DNA of 64,000 bases from Nostoc sp. 'Peltigera membranacea cyanobiont' N6 (GCF_002949735.1 NZ_CP026681.1:4928001-4992000); one strand, 5' to 3'. Shown: positions 37,601 through 44,704, counted from the stretch's first letter. The notes: generated by a model not told the origin, from the sequence alone. Translations and numbers: made by a program.

Positions 37601-39565
37601 GGTATAGCACGTGGTTATCTCAACCGCTTCGATCTTACAGATGCTCGGTTTATTCCCAACCCCTTCAATAATTCAAAATTATATAAAACAGGGGATTTGG
37701 CACGTTATCTACCAGATGGCAATATCGAGTATCTCAGTCGTATCGATCGTCAAGTGAAGATTCGCGGCTTCCGAATCGAGTTAGGAGAAATTGAAGCTTT
37801 ACTAGCACAACATCCCTCCGTCAAGACAAGTGTTCTCATAGATCGGGAAGATGTACCTGGACAAAAGCATTTAGTAGCTTATGTGGTGCAAAACCAACAA
37901 TATGAGAATGACAGCCAACTGACATTAGAACTCCGCCACTTTCTCAAACAAAAGCTACCAGAATATATGATACCTACAGCTTTTGTTTGCTTAGAGAAGT
38001 TGCCACTAACACCCAGTGGCAAACTAGATCGGCGAGCATTACCTGCTCCCGATCGATCCAGACCAATTCTTGAAGTTGCATTAATTACACCTCGGACTAT
38101 TAGTGAGCAAAAAATGGTCGGTATCTGGATTAAGATACTTGGCATTGATCGGGTGGGTATTCAAGATAACTTCTTTGAACTTGGCGGTAATTCTCTATTA
38201 GCAGCACAGTTAATGATATATGTGCGAGAAACTTTTCAAGTCCAGATGCCTGTAAGATGTATTTTTGAGCAGCAGACTATAGAAGGACTGTGCCAGATAG
38301 TTGAGAAATTACATCACGGAGGAACTGCTGCTCTCAATACTGTTATTAGTTTCAAAGCTGAAGCCGTACTCGATCCAAACATCTATCCCCAAGGAGTGCT
38401 TGTTAAGGACATCAGTCAGCCAAAGCATATTTTCTTAACAGGTGCTACGGGCTTTCTGGGTGCTTTCTTACTACATGAATTGTTGCAGCAAACTGAGGCT
38501 AAGATATATTGCCTTGTGCGTGCTAATAACGAAAGTGAAGGTTTTAGAAGGTTACAGAAAAACCTAGAAAAATATTTAATCTGGGACGCAAGCCAAAGCT
38601 CAAGAATTATTGCCATCCCAGGAAATTTAGATCGGCCTCGTTTAGGACTGTCTTTAGAGCAATTTGGGAGGCTAGCAGAGCAAATTGATGTCATTTATCA
38701 CAGTGGTGCTGAAGTCGGCTTTGCTAAACCATATTCTCTAATGAAGGCGGCAAATGTTTTTGGCACTCAAGAAGTTCTGAGATTGGCGTGTCATGCTCAA
38801 CTCAAGCCAGTACATTACATCTCAACAATTGCCGTTTTTAGCACAATTGCTTGTTTTAATGGGTTGAATGTCATTTATGAGGACGATGATATCGATCCTA
38901 GTGAAACTTATCTTTATCAAGACATTGGTTATATCCAAAGTAAATGGGTAGCTGAAAAACTTGTTTGGATTGCTAAATCAAGAGGTATCCCTGTAACAGT
39001 CATTAGATCGGGATTTTTAATGGGTCATTCAGATACTGGCGTAACTAATACAGATGATTACATGTCTAGATTGATCGAGGGTTGTATACAAGTAGGTAGT
39101 TTTCCAGATTTAGTCAATCAAAAACAAGATTTAATTACAGTAGATTATGCTAGTAAAACTATTGTTCAAATATCTAAAAAAAAGCAATCTCTGGGTAAAG
39201 CATTTCATTTAGTTCCTTTAGCATCGCAAAATATCGATTTAACTAGATTATTTGAGTTGATATCAGCTTGTGGATATCCAGTTAAAAAAGTACCTTATCC
39301 TCAATGGACAGATGAGTTGATCGATCGAGCTCGAACCTCTCAGGAAAATTCTTTGTTTCCTCTTATCCCGATGTTAACTGAACAAGTGCATCAAGGGCTG
39401 ACTGCATGGCAACTATATCAAAATACCCCTGATTTAGATTGTCGCAATACACTAGAGGCAATTGCTGATATTTCCCTTTCCTGTCCATCAATGGATACTG
39501 AATTACTCAGTAAATATTTAGCTTATTCTCTAAGTAATAGATTTTTGAATATAAAGAGTATATAG
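31607..39565 (+). CDS. Nonribosomal peptide synthetase, C-A-PCP-C-A-PCP-reductase
   Basis: 2652 residues. C1 (about 1-440) has PHILFDGYS instead of HHxxxDG; the second, catalytic His is kept. A1 (about 456-1080) has YTSGSTGKPKG, NHYGPSET, YKTGDLA and NGKLDRRALP, with a PilZ-like insertion at about 926-1035. PCP1 carries GGHSLLATQ (Ser about 1128). C2 (about 1180-1625) has HHIVFDGWS. A2 spans about 1630-2150. PCP2 carries GGNSLLAAQ (about 2194). The end is a thioester reductase (about 2265-2652) with LTGATGFLG and a Tyr-x3-Lys near 2442, so the chain should leave as an aldehyde or alcohol. By comparison with GrsA pockets I read A2 as DVQFIAHV (proline type) and A1 as DAHIVTHV (no match known to me). 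A leading C domain suggests an acyl starter. Confidence 0.93.
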   Translation: MINDVYSISISEVLMALVTGTILNELFEPSSIGKISRLTTTQRDLYLDNILYPDSNVFTLGMSVKLSQNVDRFVWEQAIKIVCQKDDITKIRFVFYKGEVFQFVDKNADVNFEFIDQNNHHFKSLEQVVEEKIKTKLELQKNNLFKNILVKDRKGNYTAVLGAPHILFDGYSGKIFFERVGKVYQALKTGNNPQIFEGNSFYDFIDDYVIRFDPPDIQQYWLKTLSNVIPITPYTTIERKNRANSRKIQITGDELVQIRTYCQLINCSLSTFFRAIYGIYLSKYLQTPADFVFYDIIGKRDEPLLNVLGCIYQVVPVVVPQKSIDKNSNIISYISWIKNYRKNLDRLQNISVLFQRNYLKDEQLKFFYNFYNFSIIDIFINEKASKLIIHNSFAENEIHLIVNDFNDNLEIELFYNEKYFVYLNSLERLLFIANQVSQGVEYFEQLNILLENERQELVETWNDTSTDYALDKCVHQLFEAQVERSPESIALVFKEAQKHEQSSLTYRELNQRANQLAHYLQSLGMKPDMPIGICVERTLEMAIAVLAVLKTGCAYVPIDPAYPQERLAFMLEDTQVSVLLTQQQLLTKLPEHNSQAICLDTDWDKISQYSHKNPDSEVTSENLAYIIYTSGSTGKPKGICLAHRPLVNLLEWHLNSLLTGARTLQFASLSFDASFHEMFAAWCSGGTLFLISENLRRDTTALADFIHNQEIEKVILPVVVLKQMAEIATSQLELFTSLKEVTTTGEQLQITPAIVKLFKSLPYCSFHNHYGPSETHVVTALTLDKNPDSWPTYPSIGRAIANTQLYLLDADLKPVPIGVAGELYIGGDSLARGYLNRPDLTAERFISNPYAKSDRLYKTGDLACYLPDGNIVYLGRIDQQVKIRGFRIELGEIEAMLLQHPDVREAAVMAREDVPGDKRLVGYIVSNLIPERVPYQSVCRVETDDNQIVELQTEDISNGGVCLAGVSFSWETGKRVRLCLRLPVTSEELWLNGSVAWSQGKRAGINLVLTPTEKVLFHQSIEHILETQHLWKILQRTISGNLRKFLKEKLPDYMVPSSFAMLNKLPLTPNGKLDRRALPAPDRTGRNLEQDFVSPRTPVEEVLAKIWLQVLRLEQIGVHDNFFEIGGHSLLATQVISRIRDTYQLDLPLRQLFDAPTVATLAESMEAQLKENLEWHTQGILPVTRNQNLPLSFAQQRLWFLEQFLPNNPLYNLPQTFHLVGQLNLNALEQSINEIIRRHEVLRTTFSFLNGQPVQIIAPTLTVPLHLVDLRSLSDSQKDTEIQRLTIAECQRPFNLDRGPLVRTTLLQLGAEEYVLLLNIHHIVFDGWSVGTFFRELRLLYQAFANGQPSPLTEQTIQYADFALWQRQWLQGKVLSEQLDYWKQQLANLPILQLPSDRPRPASQTYRGTRQPLALSKSLSETLTRFSQEEGVTLFMTLLAAFQTLLFRYTNSEDIQVGSVIANRHYQEIEDLIGFFVNTLVLRSDFSDSPTFRQLLKQVREVTLEAYAHQDLPFEKLVEELEPERDLSRHPLFQIGFALQNVPIPAIELSGLIVNHRLEHNGTAKFDLFLELFETPDGISGWFEYSTDLFDAATISRIGGHFQTLVAGIVAHPDRKVADLPLLTATERQQFLVGWNQTQADYPEQSCIHQLFEAQVERSPDSVAAIFAQQQITYHDLNARANQLARYLQTLGVQSDVLVGICVERSLETIVALLAILKAGGAYVPLDPAYPQQRLSLMLTDSQVTVLLTQQCLLEQLPEHQATIVCLDRDWRDIATQAQNNLDINIHPDNLAYVIYTSGSTGKPKGVAMPHRPLVNLISWQSQTSTVGFGSKTLQYTPISFDVSFQEIFATLTIGGTLVLISESMRREPTHLLQFLNQVGIERLFLPYVALQQLAEIARIEGIVPWSLREVITAGEQLRITDAIAHLFHKLPNCTLHNHYGPSETHVVTAFTLANSPTDWSVLPPIGRPIANSQIYLLDSQLQPVPVGVPGELYIGGIGIARGYLNRFDLTDARFIPNPFNNSKLYKTGDLARYLPDGNIEYLSRIDRQVKIRGFRIELGEIEALLAQHPSVKTSVLIDREDVPGQKHLVAYVVQNQQYENDSQLTLELRHFLKQKLPEYMIPTAFVCLEKLPLTPSGKLDRRALPAPDRSRPILEVALITPRTISEQKMVGIWIKILGIDRVGIQDNFFELGGNSLLAAQLMIYVRETFQVQMPVRCIFEQQTIEGLCQIVEKLHHGGTAALNTVISFKAEAVLDPNIYPQGVLVKDISQPKHIFLTGATGFLGAFLLHELLQQTEAKIYCLVRANNESEGFRRLQKNLEKYLIWDASQSSRIIAIPGNLDRPRLGLSLEQFGRLAEQIDVIYHSGAEVGFAKPYSLMKAANVFGTQEVLRLACHAQLKPVHYISTIAVFSTIACFNGLNVIYEDDDIDPSETYLYQDIGYIQSKWVAEKLVWIAKSRGIPVTVIRSGFLMGHSDTGVTNTDDYMSRLIEGCIQVGSFPDLVNQKQDLITVDYASKTIVQISKKKQSLGKAFHLVPLASQNIDLTRLFELISACGYPVKKVPYPQWTDELIDRARTSQENSLFPLIPMLTEQVHQGLTAWQLYQNTPDLDCRNTLEAIADISLSCPSMDTELLSKYLAYSLSNRFLNIKSI
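34385..34720 (+). other. PilZ-like domain inserted in adenylation domain 1
   Basis: Between the A8 motif (VKIRGFRIELGEIE) and A9 (LRKFLKEKLPDYMVP), where a normal A domain has about 20 residues, there are about 110 extra. They read like a PilZ beta-barrel: VCRVETDDNQIVELQTEDIS, NGGVCLAG, a Gly before VRLCLRLPV, LWLNGSVAWSQGKRAGINLV, and a closing helix VLFHQSIEHILE. The (D/N)xSxxG c-di-GMP motif is present as DISNGG, while the preceding RxxxR is not clear. Methyltransferase domains are known at this site, but this segment has no methyltransferase motifs. Confidence 0.65.
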
Positions 39566-39840
39566 CGAATCTTTAGAGGTTGAATGAATAATTATTTGGC
39601 TGTGATTTTAGGCAATTAGTTTGCGATATTCACAAACTAAGTAGGAGTGCTATAGCAGATAAATTTACTAAATAGTTGCACTACATCCTAATGAGAAATA
39701 CTTAAATCAGTCATGAACAACTTCACAATTTTGTAGTAGTTTAACTCATAAATAAAATATTATTTTTTAAGTATTTTTTGCAATGACTCTATGCTTTAAA
39801 AGGTTTAGATTTTAATTATTCATAGAGACAAGATTTTAGT

Positions 39841-40740
39841 ATGTATTTAACAACAGAGCAATTAATAATCTATAAAAGTCAAGGATTTATTTTATTGCCA
39901 GAATATTTTTCTCGCGCCGAAGTTGGAATTATGAAAGCAGAATTATCCACTTTGTCTGTGGAGGATTCACCCAAAAAAATCCTTGAGAAAGATGGTAAAA
40001 CTGTGCGATCGCTTCATGGCTCCCATGCTAACAATGATGTTTTTAATTCTCTAACACGTCATCCATTTATCGTTGAACCAGCTATGCAAATAGTTGGGAG
40101 TCAAGTATATATATACCAGTTCAAAATAAATCTTAAAGCAGCATTTAGTGGCGACCTTTGGAAATGGCATCAAGACTATATTTATTGGCGTAAAGAGGAT
40201 GGGATGCCAAGACCACAAGTAGTCAATGCTATGTGCTTATTAGATGATATGAATGAATTTAATGGGCCGCTATTTATTATTCCTGGTTCACATAAAGAAG
40301 AGATGATCGATGTTTTGGAGCATAATCCTATAGGAGAAACCACAACTTCTCATAATTCTGGTGAGAGTTCTACATGGATATCGAGCTTTAGTGTTAATTT
40401 AAAGTATTCTTTGAACCAGAAAATAATTACTAGTTTAGTATCCAAGTATGGAATTACTTCTGTAAAAGCTGCGGCAGGTTCAGTTCTATTTTTTGATAGT
40501 AATATTGTTCATGCCTCAACAAATAATATCTCACCTTTTGGGCGTTCTACTGTGATTATTACTTATAACAGCATTGAGAATATTCCTTTAGCGGTTATAA
40601 ATCCTCGACCAGATTTTCTTGTTGGTCAAAATTATCAAGCAGTTACCCCTCTAGGATCTGATGCGTTATCTCAGAAGAACGGCGAACTCCATACTCAAGA
40701 TAAACTAGATCGTCGTAATCTTCATCCTCTGCCACATTAG
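39841..40740 (+). CDS. Phytanoyl-CoA dioxygenase family protein (Fe(II)/2-oxoglutarate oxygenase)
   Basis: The 299-residue protein has the PhyH fold. The iron triad is visible as His110-x-Asp112 in WKWHQDYIYW and the distal His near 224 in SNIVHASTNNISP. A conserved Arg lies shortly after it (FGRSTVIITYN) for 2-oxoglutarate binding. AMCLLDDMNEFNGPLFIIPG followed by SHKE is the typical core strand. It starts 275 bp after the NRPS on the same strand, in A+T-rich sequence like the kinase gene. It is the natural candidate for a tailoring oxygenase, hydroxylating an amino acid or the peptide. Such enzymes also act on many other substrates, so the link rests on position. Confidence 0.85.
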   Translation: MYLTTEQLIIYKSQGFILLPEYFSRAEVGIMKAELSTLSVEDSPKKILEKDGKTVRSLHGSHANNDVFNSLTRHPFIVEPAMQIVGSQVYIYQFKINLKAAFSGDLWKWHQDYIYWRKEDGMPRPQVVNAMCLLDDMNEFNGPLFIIPGSHKEEMIDVLEHNPIGETTTSHNSGESSTWISSFSVNLKYSLNQKIITSLVSKYGITSVKAAAGSVLFFDSNIVHASTNNISPFGRSTVIITYNSIENIPLAVINPRPDFLVGQNYQAVTPLGSDALSQKNGELHTQDKLDRRNLHPLPH

Positions 40741-40923
40741 TAATAGTGGTTGGTTTTGGGAGCTTGTTTTGAAGCAAGGGTTAATTCGCCTACCGACGGT
40801 ATTTGTCGCAAAATCAGGGTTAATCCCGCAGCCACCATCTGTGTCAGGTTGAGAATTCGCGTAGTTTATCGCCGCAGGCATCGCAATCCCAAGCTACTCA
40901 AAAACAGTCATAACTAAAGCAGA

Positions 40924-41220
40924 ATGTCTGCTGCAAATGGAGTTAAGAAGCTGATGCCGTGGTTTGTCAAAATTGAAGAAGGCAAAGTCGATAAACCTAC
41001 CTTTGACCAATATGTACCTGCCCACAAAGCCTACATTCAAGACTTGATAGCGAAAGGACACAAAGCGCGAACAGGCTATTGGGCAGAGCAAAGAGGCGGG
41101 ATGTTGTTGTTTGAGGCTGCCTCAAAGGAGGAAGCAGAAGCAATTGTAGCTGATGACCCGTTGGTAAAACACGGCTGCGTCAACTATCAGCTTTACGAAT
41201 GGCGAATTGTTTTGGAATAA
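40924..41220 (+). CDS. YciI family protein
   Basis: The 98-residue protein matches the YciI/YCII-related fold, a ferredoxin-like dimer. It has MPWFVKIEEGKV, the conserved PAHKAYIQDLIAKGHKARTG with its His, GGMLLFEAASKEEAEAIVAD with the family Asp-Pro (DDPLVKHG), and a final YQLYEWRIV. These small proteins bind or turn over small ligands; no defined role can be read here. It lies just upstream of the SRP RNA gene. Confidence 0.85.
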   Translation: MSAANGVKKLMPWFVKIEEGKVDKPTFDQYVPAHKAYIQDLIAKGHKARTGYWAEQRGGMLLFEAASKEEAEAIVADDPLVKHGCVNYQLYEWRIVLE

Positions 41221-41258
41221 CACACATCTTACTGATTTTTCATGTTATGCTTTTAGAA

Positions 41259-41352
41259 GACCTGGATCTATGCGATCGCAACACCCAAATCTTGTCAGAA
41301 CCGGAAGGTAGCAGCAACACGGGAGGCTTGTGGTAGGCGTAGTCTCCGGGTC
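41259..41352 (+). ncRNA. ffs: Signal recognition particle RNA, small bacterial type
   Basis: The universally conserved apical domain is present as TTGTCAGAACCGGAAGGTAG followed by CAGC and a matching 3' side (ACGGGAGGCTTGTGG). The ends pair: GACCTGGA (41259-41266) with TCTCCGGGTC (41343-41352), closing a rod of about 94 nt, the usual length for cyanobacterial SRP RNA. It would bind Ffh and target membrane proteins cotranslationally. It lies on the + strand between the yciI-like gene and the phasin-like gene. The exact 5' and 3' ends are estimates from base pairing. Confidence 0.88.
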
Positions 41353-41380
41353 GCCCTATTTTTAGGAGCGGTCAGCAACA

Positions 41381-41767
41381 ATGGCTGGTTTTGGAGATAT
41401 TGTTCAAAAAGCTTTTTACCTCGGTGTTGGATTAGCTTCTTACGCAGGTGAGAAAGCAGGGGGAAAATTAGCCCAAGTGCGATCGCAAGTCCAAAAACTG
41501 GCAGATGAAATGGTTGCAAAGGGCGAAATGAATACAGAAGAAGCCCGCCGCTTCGTTGAAGATATGATGAAGCAAGCCCAACAAGCCCAAGCATCTGGTG
41601 AAACCTCCGAGAAAACACCTCCTTCTGAACCTCGCCGGATTGAAATTTTAGAGGAAGATGAAGAACCAACGGTGAAAGAGGGATCGAGCGATCAGAATGT
41701 AGATAAGTTGCGCCAAGAAGTTCTAGACCTACAAAACGAGTTAAAACGATTGCAACGCGATCAATAA
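41381..41767 (+). CDS. Phasin-like helical protein
   Basis: The 128-residue protein opens with an amphipathic/hydrophobic helix (FGDIVQKAFYLGVGLASYAG), then helices KLAQVRSQVQKLADEMVAKG and NTEEARRFVEDMMKQAQQAQ, which resemble PhaF/phasin-type proteins. An acidic, Pro/Ser-rich linker (about 72-105) and a coiled coil (VDKLRQEVLDLQNELKRLQR) follow. Phasins coat storage granules; in this family the role is less certain. It begins 28 bp after the SRP RNA and may share its promoter. Confidence 0.6.
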   Translation: MAGFGDIVQKAFYLGVGLASYAGEKAGGKLAQVRSQVQKLADEMVAKGEMNTEEARRFVEDMMKQAQQAQASGETSEKTPPSEPRRIEILEEDEEPTVKEGSSDQNVDKLRQEVLDLQNELKRLQRDQ

Positions 41768-41923
41768 AAATTATTCTTTGATCGAGACCATCGGTAATAA
41801 GTGGCACTATCAGATGGCACTTTATATAGAAACTTGATAAGATACATTGCCTAGTGTGTATTCTATGCTTCAAGCCGGATAACACAAATCGTCCTGTTTA
41901 TAGCCTGCAAAGGTGTCAAGTTT

Positions 41924-42322
41924 ATGGAACAGTGGCAAAAAGATTTAGCAGAAATCGTTGAAACAGTGGCTGATGAAGTAGAGCGTTTCTTCCTCGGAAT
42001 GAGTGAAATGGTGGACGCTTTTTTTGAGCTAACGGAAGAAATCACTGAGCAAGTCCCTAACATTGTTACTGAAGTCGATCAGTATTTACAAGATTTAGCT
42101 GAACCAATGTTGGAGGCTTACTGGGAATTGGAAGACATGGTAGCAGATGTAGATCCAGGTTTTCCTTATTCAGTTGAACCTACAGCCGAAAAAAATCCTG
42201 CCTGTATCGGTTGTACTCACTATCACGGTCAAGTTTATAGTGGTAATTTGTTAGTTTGTGCTATGCATCCCCACGGTTGTGAAGATGAGAATTGTCCAGA
42301 TTGGGAGAAGGAAGAGTATTGA
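41924..42322 (+). CDS. Conserved cyanobacterial protein with a C-terminal Cys cluster
   Basis: I do not recognise a named family for this 132-residue protein. The N-terminal 90 residues are a very acidic helical region (DLAEIVETVADEVERFFLGM, then EITEQVPNIVTEVDQYLQDL). The end is a compact cysteine module: NPACIGCTHYHG, LLVCAMHPHGCEDENCPDWE. Five Cys and several His would suit a metal site. The NPxxxxCxHY pattern is like that of the DUF6464 protein at 3890. QueF lies 65 bp downstream. Function unknown. Confidence 0.65.
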   Translation: MEQWQKDLAEIVETVADEVERFFLGMSEMVDAFFELTEEITEQVPNIVTEVDQYLQDLAEPMLEAYWELEDMVADVDPGFPYSVEPTAEKNPACIGCTHYHGQVYSGNLLVCAMHPHGCEDENCPDWEKEEY

Positions 42323-42387
42323 AAGGGAGTTAGGAAGCTACAAAATTCCTAAAAGGACGTAAAAATAAGTAAAATAACCAATGACAA

Positions 42388-42807
42388 ATGACAACTGATA
42401 AATTCTCTGAAAGTGTATCCCAGGCAAGTCAAGAAATGAAGTATGGCGAACGCGATATTGCGGAAGGTAAACTAATTACCTTTCCTAATCCGCGTGTGGG
42501 GAGGCGATATGACATTAACATTACTTTGCCAGAATTTACTTGTAAATGTCCGTTTTCCGGCTATCCTGACTTTGCGACAATTTACCTTACATATATACCT
42601 GATGAACGGGTAGTGGAATTGAAGGCGCTTAAGCTTTATATTAACAGTTACCGCGATCGCTATATTTCTCACGAAGAATCTGCCAATCAAATTTTGGATG
42701 ATTTTGTGGCTGCTTGTGACCCCTTAGAAGCCACTGTGAAAGCAGATTTTACACCTCGTGGCAATGTACATACTGTGGTTGAAGTGCGGCATCATAAGTA
42801 CCCATAA
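42388..42807 (+). CDS. queF: NADPH-dependent 7-cyano-7-deazaguanine (preQ0) reductase QueF
   Basis: The 139-residue protein has the unimodular QueF length and fold (T-fold). The catalytic Cys is in FTCKCPFSGYPDFATIYLTY, with the active-site Asp in the same segment. The family signature ELKALKLYINSYRDRYISHE binds NADPH and substrate, and VKADFTPRGNVHTVVEVRH ends the protein. It reduces the nitrile of preQ0 to preQ1 in the queuosine tRNA-modification pathway, in the cytosol. No other queuosine gene is adjacent. Confidence 0.95.
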   Translation: MTTDKFSESVSQASQEMKYGERDIAEGKLITFPNPRVGRRYDINITLPEFTCKCPFSGYPDFATIYLTYIPDERVVELKALKLYINSYRDRYISHEESANQILDDFVAACDPLEATVKADFTPRGNVHTVVEVRHHKYP

Positions 42808-42823
42808 TGAAAACTTGGGTTTT

Positions 42824-42849
42824 GTAGTGAGGACTTTAGTCCTCTCTAC
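42824..42849. repeat. GTAGTGAGGACT hairpin repeat
   Basis: GAGGACT (42829-42835) and AGTCCTC (42838-42844) form a tight hairpin. The same arm occurs in the longer repeat at 20366-20417. It lies just after queF and could also help end its transcript. Confidence 0.55.
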
Positions 42850-42916
42850 GAAGGTTTTTTACTCAGGTTGATTAACCAGACAGTTTGAGACTGCAATTGC
42901 TATTTGAGCTTAGAAT

Positions 42917-42938
42917 CCCCCGTTTTAATAAACGGGGG
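42917..42938. terminator. Bidirectional hairpin between convergent genes
   Basis: CCCCCGTTT and AAACGGGGG form a perfect 9-bp stem with a TAAT loop. It sits between queF (+) and the gene ending at 42945 (-). T-runs are poor on both sides, so terminator strength is uncertain. Confidence 0.5.
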
Positions 42939-42944
42939 AGTATG

Positions 42945-44156
42945 TCAAGAAATACTACGCTTCCAAGTCAACCCGGTGCGCGGAGTCTGCCTGTGTCGCA
43001 GCCATAGTCCCAGCAGCAAACCAATTACCACAATTCCGGTGAAATAAGTCAGCGAAATCAACCGAACAGCCATCGGCGGAGCGACACCTTCAACTGGAAT
43101 ATTCTCTGCAACTTGGAATGGCTGAAATTGCTCTTTTGCCTTTGCTTGCGGCGCTACCTCGACAACAACGCTATGGGGGGCACCGTCAAAAAATTCCTGC
43201 TCCCACACCAATTTTCCGTTGCTGTCTGGAGTCCCCTCATAAGCAAACGCCACCCAATTATTTTCGAGTTGGGTGGTTGTTACCTTCAACACTACATCTG
43301 TTACAGGTTGGCTGGTTTTAGGATCGCTGACGCTGACCTGCAATTTGGCAGGTTGACCCACCGTTGCACTTTTATCACCCGATAGTTGCATATAAAGTCC
43401 TTGAGACTGCAATTTAGCGGGCTTACTAGAGGATGGAACTTCTTCTCCCATACCTGGCATCGACATGTGCGATTCGGCAAGTTCAGCGCTGATATTGACG
43501 AGCAGGAGTGCAGCGATCGCTACTACAATCAATCCACTCAACAACAATCGCACCTGTTGCGGGGCAATTTCTCCCGGTTGAATCGGTTGTCTGCCCCCAA
43601 TCACCCAACCTCCTAGTAGTCCAACTGCCAGTAAAATCACAACCAGGATGCCAAAGTAGCGGAACTTTAAGGGATTTTCCGGCAGCGTCAGCGTCAGAGT
43701 TTGCTTTATCGGCTCAAAGGCATTGGCAACGAGCGGAGTAACTGCTACCAAGAGTTGATATGTTCCCCGGATCGGCAGGGTTTGTTGAACCTGCAACTGA
43801 CCCGTTGGGGCATTGCCCTCAATGTCCAGCAACTTTGTCCCTTCGACGATGGGAAAATCTGTTGTGAACCAAGGGTTTTTAGGAGGGGTGAACAATTGCA
43901 AGTGGATTTTGGCATCCTTTAAAGATTGCCCTTGAGCATCAAAGGCTTGCAGCATCAGCTGCACTGGCGGATTGTAGTGCCCCGATCCCAGCACTGTAGT
44001 GGCTTCAGCCTCAAGAGGTCGAACCTGATTAATCGGTGGATTAGTTGTTAGCCGCACCGATGGTTGAGGAGATTGGGCAAATCCGATCCAACCATACAGG
44101 ATAATTGCGATCGCACAAATCGCACCGATCGGTTTAGACCACTTAAATAAGGTCAT
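42945..44156 (-). CDS. Membrane protein with Met-rich segment and beta-sandwich domains, unknown function
   Basis: The 403-residue protein has an N-terminal anchor or signal (IGAICAIAIILYGWIGFAQS), an extracytoplasmic beta-rich domain (about 35-155), and two membrane segments near 165-185 and 205-225. A Met/His stretch (ESHMSMPGMGEE, about 227-238) that could bind copper or another metal follows. Next come a second Ig-like or YtkA-like domain (about 255-350), a last membrane helix near 370-388 and a basic tail. It follows the CbtB-type gene by 38 bp on the same strand. A link to metal transport is suggested by this neighbour and the Met motif only. Confidence 0.55.
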   Translation of the reverse strand: MTLFKWSKPIGAICAIAIILYGWIGFAQSPQPSVRLTTNPPINQVRPLEAEATTVLGSGHYNPPVQLMLQAFDAQGQSLKDAKIHLQLFTPPKNPWFTTDFPIVEGTKLLDIEGNAPTGQLQVQQTLPIRGTYQLLVAVTPLVANAFEPIKQTLTLTLPENPLKFRYFGILVVILLAVGLLGGWVIGGRQPIQPGEIAPQQVRLLLSGLIVVAIAALLLVNISAELAESHMSMPGMGEEVPSSSKPAKLQSQGLYMQLSGDKSATVGQPAKLQVSVSDPKTSQPVTDVVLKVTTTQLENNWVAFAYEGTPDSNGKLVWEQEFFDGAPHSVVVEVAPQAKAKEQFQPFQVAENIPVEGVAPPMAVRLISLTYFTGIVVIGLLLGLWLRHRQTPRTGLTWKRSIS

Positions 44157-44194
44157 TTGATTTCTTCACTCCTGCTAATCATTGACTCAATCAA

Positions 44195-44386
44195 CTAATG
44201 GCAACTCACCATCAGGGTGTGGTGACGCAGAGTATGAGTCGTGTCATGGATAGCGGGGTATGTAGTGAAATAAATTGTCCACAGAGTCAAAGAACACAGT
44301 GCAATATAGAGCGCTGATTGTACAGGCACTGATAGCACTTGAGTGGTGACTTGTTGCTGAATCGAACTAGAAGATTGAACTGTCAT
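44195..44386 (-). CDS. CbtB-like small membrane protein (cobalt transporter subunit family)
   Basis: I start it at ATG 44386, which has GAGGT 5 bp upstream, giving 63 residues. A start at 44422 would add 12 residues. One membrane helix (VQSALYIALCSLTLWTIYF) is followed by the metal-ligand tail HDTTHTLRHHTLMVSCH, which matches the CbtB signature HDxxHxxRHxxxxxCH. CbtB usually works with CbtA in predicted cobalt uptake and is often under a B12 riboswitch. No CbtA follows here; the next gene is a different membrane protein. Confidence 0.72.
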   Translation of the reverse strand: MTVQSSSSIQQQVTTQVLSVPVQSALYIALCSLTLWTIYFTTYPAIHDTTHTLRHHTLMVSCH

Positions 44387-44413
44387 TTTGTACCTCGCAT
44401 TAATGGTTGATTC

Positions 44414-44429
44414 GGTAGGCATTCTGACT
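44414..44429 (-). promoter_or_regulatory. Possible 3' remnant of a cobalamin riboswitch in the cbtB leader
   Basis: On the reverse strand the leader contains AGTCAGAATGCCTACC, close to the AGxCAGGAxACCTGCC that closes cobalamin aptamers. I could not find the other conserved boxes (GCCACTG, GGGAA). It may be a decayed aptamer or chance. Confidence 0.2.
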
Positions 44430-44704
44430 TATACAGTCAGCAGTGAACGGTAAATGACTGAAAACAGATGAATAAGACTCTGTATGAGCCGTCTTAGCAT
44501 ACTGAGCCAGCTATTTCGTTGTCATTCATGAAAATTACTTATATTGACATCGACGTAAGGTTTAGTAAAACCTATCTAAATGACAGACGTATTGCAATCT
44601 TATGTCAAAAGTGTGACTAACTGGACAACTGCACTCAGAAAGAATTCCCTAGACAAGCCAATTAGGGATTAGCAAAAAAATTTAGGACTGGGATCGGCTA
44701 TGCT

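Noticed and set aside
42917..42938. Strong intrinsic terminator for queF
   Set aside because: The stem is good, but no proper T-run follows on either strand. I kept it only as a moderate call.
43113..43922. Several rightward frames opposite the Met-rich membrane protein gene
   Set aside because: They are out-of-frame antisense readings with no domain pattern. The leftward gene has clear membrane and beta features.
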